Source: Chloroflexota bacterium (GTDB taxonomy: Bacteria; Chloroflexota; Dormibacteria; CF-121). From it: a DNA stretch of 6,830 nt. Position numbers and translations under genes: made by a program. The notes below the pieces were generated by a model that was not told where the DNA came from, searched no databases, and saw only the letters and a list, made by a program, of their open reading frames with translations. Location of the stretch: contig VBEQ01000066.1 in assembly GCA_005881235.1 (NCBI GenBank), positions 1-6,830 on the forward strand. Reading direction: 5' to 3'. Shown here piece after piece: positions 5,801 to 6,830 of the stretch. Within the stretch, counting starts at the first letter, position 1. Each line of letters begins with the position of its first letter.

Positions 5801-6830
5801 CCGGATTGGTCAGCACGATGCTGGCGCCGCTGAGCTCATCCGCCACCAGCTTGCCGGTGCGCGCTTTTGCGACCAGCGTTTCGTACTGATCGCGGAACGC
5901 GGCAAAGTCGAGCCGGTCGGCGTCGCGGATGACCGGGACCAGCAGCATGCGGCTGCCATCCTGACGCTGCACGTCGACCGCCAGTCCGAGGTGCACGCCA
6001 CGCGCCACCCGCGCCGGGTTGCCGTCGAGGCGATCGAAGGTCACCGCCATCGAGGGCACGTCCTTGACCGCGCGCGTGATCGCGAAGGCGACCAGGTGCG
6101 TGTAGGAAATCTTCTCGGGGCGACCGGCCGTTTGCACGGCCGTCGTCAACTGGCGCCGTCGCTGATCGAGCACGTCCACCCGCACCGTGCGGAAGCTCGT
6201 CGCCGTTGGGACCTGGAGGCTCTCCTCCATGTACTTGACCAGCGCGGCAGCCGCCCCTCGCAGCGGGATGGATCCCGTTGGCGACTGCGCGGGCGCGGGC
6301 AGGGTGGCGGCTTTCTTCTGCTCCTCCTTCGCTGGCGAGGGCATGGTGGGAGACTTTTCCGCAACGGTCCCTCCCTCGCTTGCGGGGGAGGGCGGGGTGG
6401 GGGCCTGCTGCCGCTCGACCGCCTCGGCGACATCGCGTCGGCGGATCGATCCGCCGGGACCGCTGCCCTTGATGGTCGTCAGGTCGACGCCCTTCGCCTT
6501 CGCGAGCAACTCCGCGCCTTCTGTCACCTCAACCTGAGCCGTACTCGTCTCTTTCTCTGCCGCTCCTACGGGCGCGGCCAGGGTCGGAGCCTTTTTCTCT
6601 TCGCCGTTTGGGGCGGAGGAAACGGTTGGGGCTTTCTTTGCCGCCCCATCCGCTTCCGCGCCGACGGCAATCTCGGCGAGCGCCGCACCGACCGCCACCG
6701 TTTTCCCGGCTTCGGCGAGGATCTTTATCAAAGTTCCGCTCGCGGGCGCGGGGACTTCGGCATCCACCTTGTCGGTGGTGACCTCAACCAGCCCTTCGCC
6801 TTCGCGAACCTGGTCGCCCGGCTGCTTCAG
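2856..6830 (-). CDS. kgd: Multifunctional 2-oxoglutarate dehydrogenase, E2-E1 fusion (Kgd type), 5' end outside the window
   Basis: This cytosolic TCA-cycle enzyme oxidatively decarboxylates 2-oxoglutarate and transfers the succinyl group to CoA. The frame is open to the right edge (1324 residues visible, numbered from 6830). Residues 1-57 are most of a lipoyl domain with TTDKVDAE and lipoyl Lys21 (6768-6770). An Ala/Pro/Lys linker follows, then an E3-binding domain (107-138, KGSGPGGSIRRRDV), a second linker (139-186) and the E2 acyltransferase core (188-420, LTNPGGIGTV and DHRVIQGAESG, His399). The E1 part has HRGRLSV (640-646), SHLEAVDP (706-713), the thiamine-diphosphate motif GDAAF...NNQ (745-780), GYRRFGHNETDEP (842-854) and HGYEGGGPEHSSARLERFLQ (1105-1124). 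From the E2 core onward it resembles mycobacterial Kgd (1231 residues), which lacks the lipoyl and E3-binding domains. The GTG at 6765-6767 is not the start because it splits the lipoyl motif. E3 is not in the window. Confidence 0.96.
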   Translation of the reverse strand: MKQPGDQVREGEGLVEVTTDKVDAEVPAPASGTLIKILAEAGKTVAVGAALAEIAVGAEADGAAKKAPTVSSAPNGEEKKAPTLAAPVGAAEKETSTAQVEVTEGAELLAKAKGVDLTTIKGSGPGGSIRRRDVAEAVERQQAPTPPSPASEGGTVAEKSPTMPSPAKEEQKKAATLPAPAQSPTGSIPLRGAAAALVKYMEESLQVPTATSFRTVRVDVLDQRRRQLTTAVQTAGRPEKISYTHLVAFAITRAVKDVPSMAVTFDRLDGNPARVARGVHLGLAVDVQRQDGSRMLLVPVIRDADRLDFAAFRDQYETLVAKARTGKLVADELSGASIVLTNPGGIGTVASVPRLMKGQGTIVATGAIGYPPEFTAIAESGLRQLGVSKVMTMTSTYDHRVIQGAESGEFLRRIDELLAGADGFYESVFESMKLVPPAGISEPARALAAASEAVVAAPTTAEAELLRAVAAGMALVAAYRSHGHLAARLDPLGSAPSGDPSLDPVNHGLTPQMMEAVPAAVLRVRVPGENLAEALTHLRETYCSTIAYEIEHISSHEQRNWLRERIESGRYRQPLSPERKLQLLGRLTKVEAMDRYLRKAFLGQKTFSIEGLDSMIVMLEETLQLLSDNGTRQVVMGMAHRGRLSVIAHVVNRTYESLLVEFEQSQERLTSGTDVTGDVKYHAEAEGTYVTPNGKQVSVSLLANPSHLEAVDPVVEGWTRAEQTRRKGPEPHYDRTGTVPILIHGDAAFPAQGVVSEVLNLAKLEGYTTGGTLHIIANNQLGFTTDPEEGRSTRYASDVAKGFDLPIIHVNADDITACVSAVRLATAFRQKFGRDVVIDLIGYRRFGHNETDEPAYTQPLMYDAIKDHATVREMFAAQLIEEGLLSAEDASARADAAEARLADAHKNVKASAAHAPQVSRPPMDASPEPDIKTAVPAEALESLNRQLMAVPDRFSAHPKLLRQMERRKTPLAEREIDWAQAEELAFATLITGGIPVRLTGQDTERGTFSQRHLVFHDVRTGKTWAPIQHLVGASASFELHNSPLSEYAALGFEYGYSSDASEALVCWEAQFGDFTNGAQIIVDQFIVSGLAKWGQSSRLTLLLPHGYEGGGPEHSSARLERFLQLAAEGNIRVFYPSTPANYFHALRRQALHSRPRPLVIMTPKSLLRLRASWSKLEDLSVHSFRRLIDDPLMEQHRDDVRRIILCTGKVYYDLSASPLRAEAKDLAIIRMELLEPFRTDDVLAAIGKYPNVRQLSWVQEEPMNMGAYWHVKRRLEPKLPKHLTLNYVGRPERASPSEGYAIAHQAQEAKIVQAALASKPTSTG
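6369..6403. repeat. GC-rich palindromic repeat inside the kgd linker, with G-quadruplex motif
   Basis: CCCTCCCTCGC (6369-6379), TT, GCGGGGGAGGG (6382-6392) forms a hairpin with 10 of 11 Watson-Crick pairs, followed by CGGGGTGGGGG. The layout resembles dispersed palindromic repeats that I recall from intergenic regions of several GC-rich bacteria. Here it is in frame and encodes PTPPSPASEGG in the linker between the E3-binding domain and the E2 core. The + strand segment 6384-6403 has four G runs separated by single bases, a strong G-quadruplex pattern on the template strand of kgd. Confidence 0.5.

Noticed and set aside
6765..6767. GTG as the start of the kgd gene
   Set aside because: The upstream codons remain open to the window edge and encode GDQVREGEGLVEVTTDK, the first half of the lipoyl domain, so the true start is outside.

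Overview
The window is high-GC bacterial DNA. It is dominated by one very large minus-strand gene for a fused 2-oxoglutarate dehydrogenase of the Kgd type. The E2-plus-E1 fusion, the DinB/DUF664 protein, the DUF4287 protein and the GC-rich codon use suggest an actinobacterium, or a Chloroflexota or Thermomicrobia-like lineage. The genus cannot be told from the sequence. The Kgd homologue keeps a lipoyl domain and an E3-binding domain, which mycobacterial Kgd lacks, so I lean away from a typical actinobacterium.

Positions 1-907 hold no convincing gene and are visibly less GC-rich than the rest: roughly 50-60% in lines counted by eye, against about 62-73% in the large gene. The stretch ends at 910-929 in a 20-base match to the 3' end of a bacterial tRNA-Pro (T-loop through discriminator base) with no tRNA body in front of it. 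I read this as the right-hand attachment scar of an element that integrated into a tRNA-Pro gene lying to the left, outside the window. Chromosomal sequence resumes at the scar.

Positions 933-2314 hold four small genes: a DinB/DUF664 metalloprotein (minus), a divergent DUF4287 protein (plus), an NTF2/SnoaL-like protein (minus, converging on DUF4287) and a 54-codon gene just upstream of it (minus). The last two form a two-gene operon with a recognisable promoter (TTGACA, 18-base spacer, TATTGT), a 23-base palindromic operator beside the -10 box, and a clear Shine-Dalgarno sequence.

Positions 2449-6830 hold the kgd-like gene (running off the right edge) followed after 11 bases by a three-helix membrane protein. 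The visible Kgd polypeptide of 1324 residues reads lipoyl domain, Ala/Pro linker, E3-binding domain, second linker, succinyltransferase (E2) core, then thiamine-diphosphate-dependent E1. It therefore carries two of the three enzymes of the 2-oxoglutarate dehydrogenase complex, plus the swinging arm, on one chain; E3 must be encoded elsewhere. The second linker is partly encoded by a GC-rich palindromic repeat whose + strand is also a strong G-quadruplex motif.
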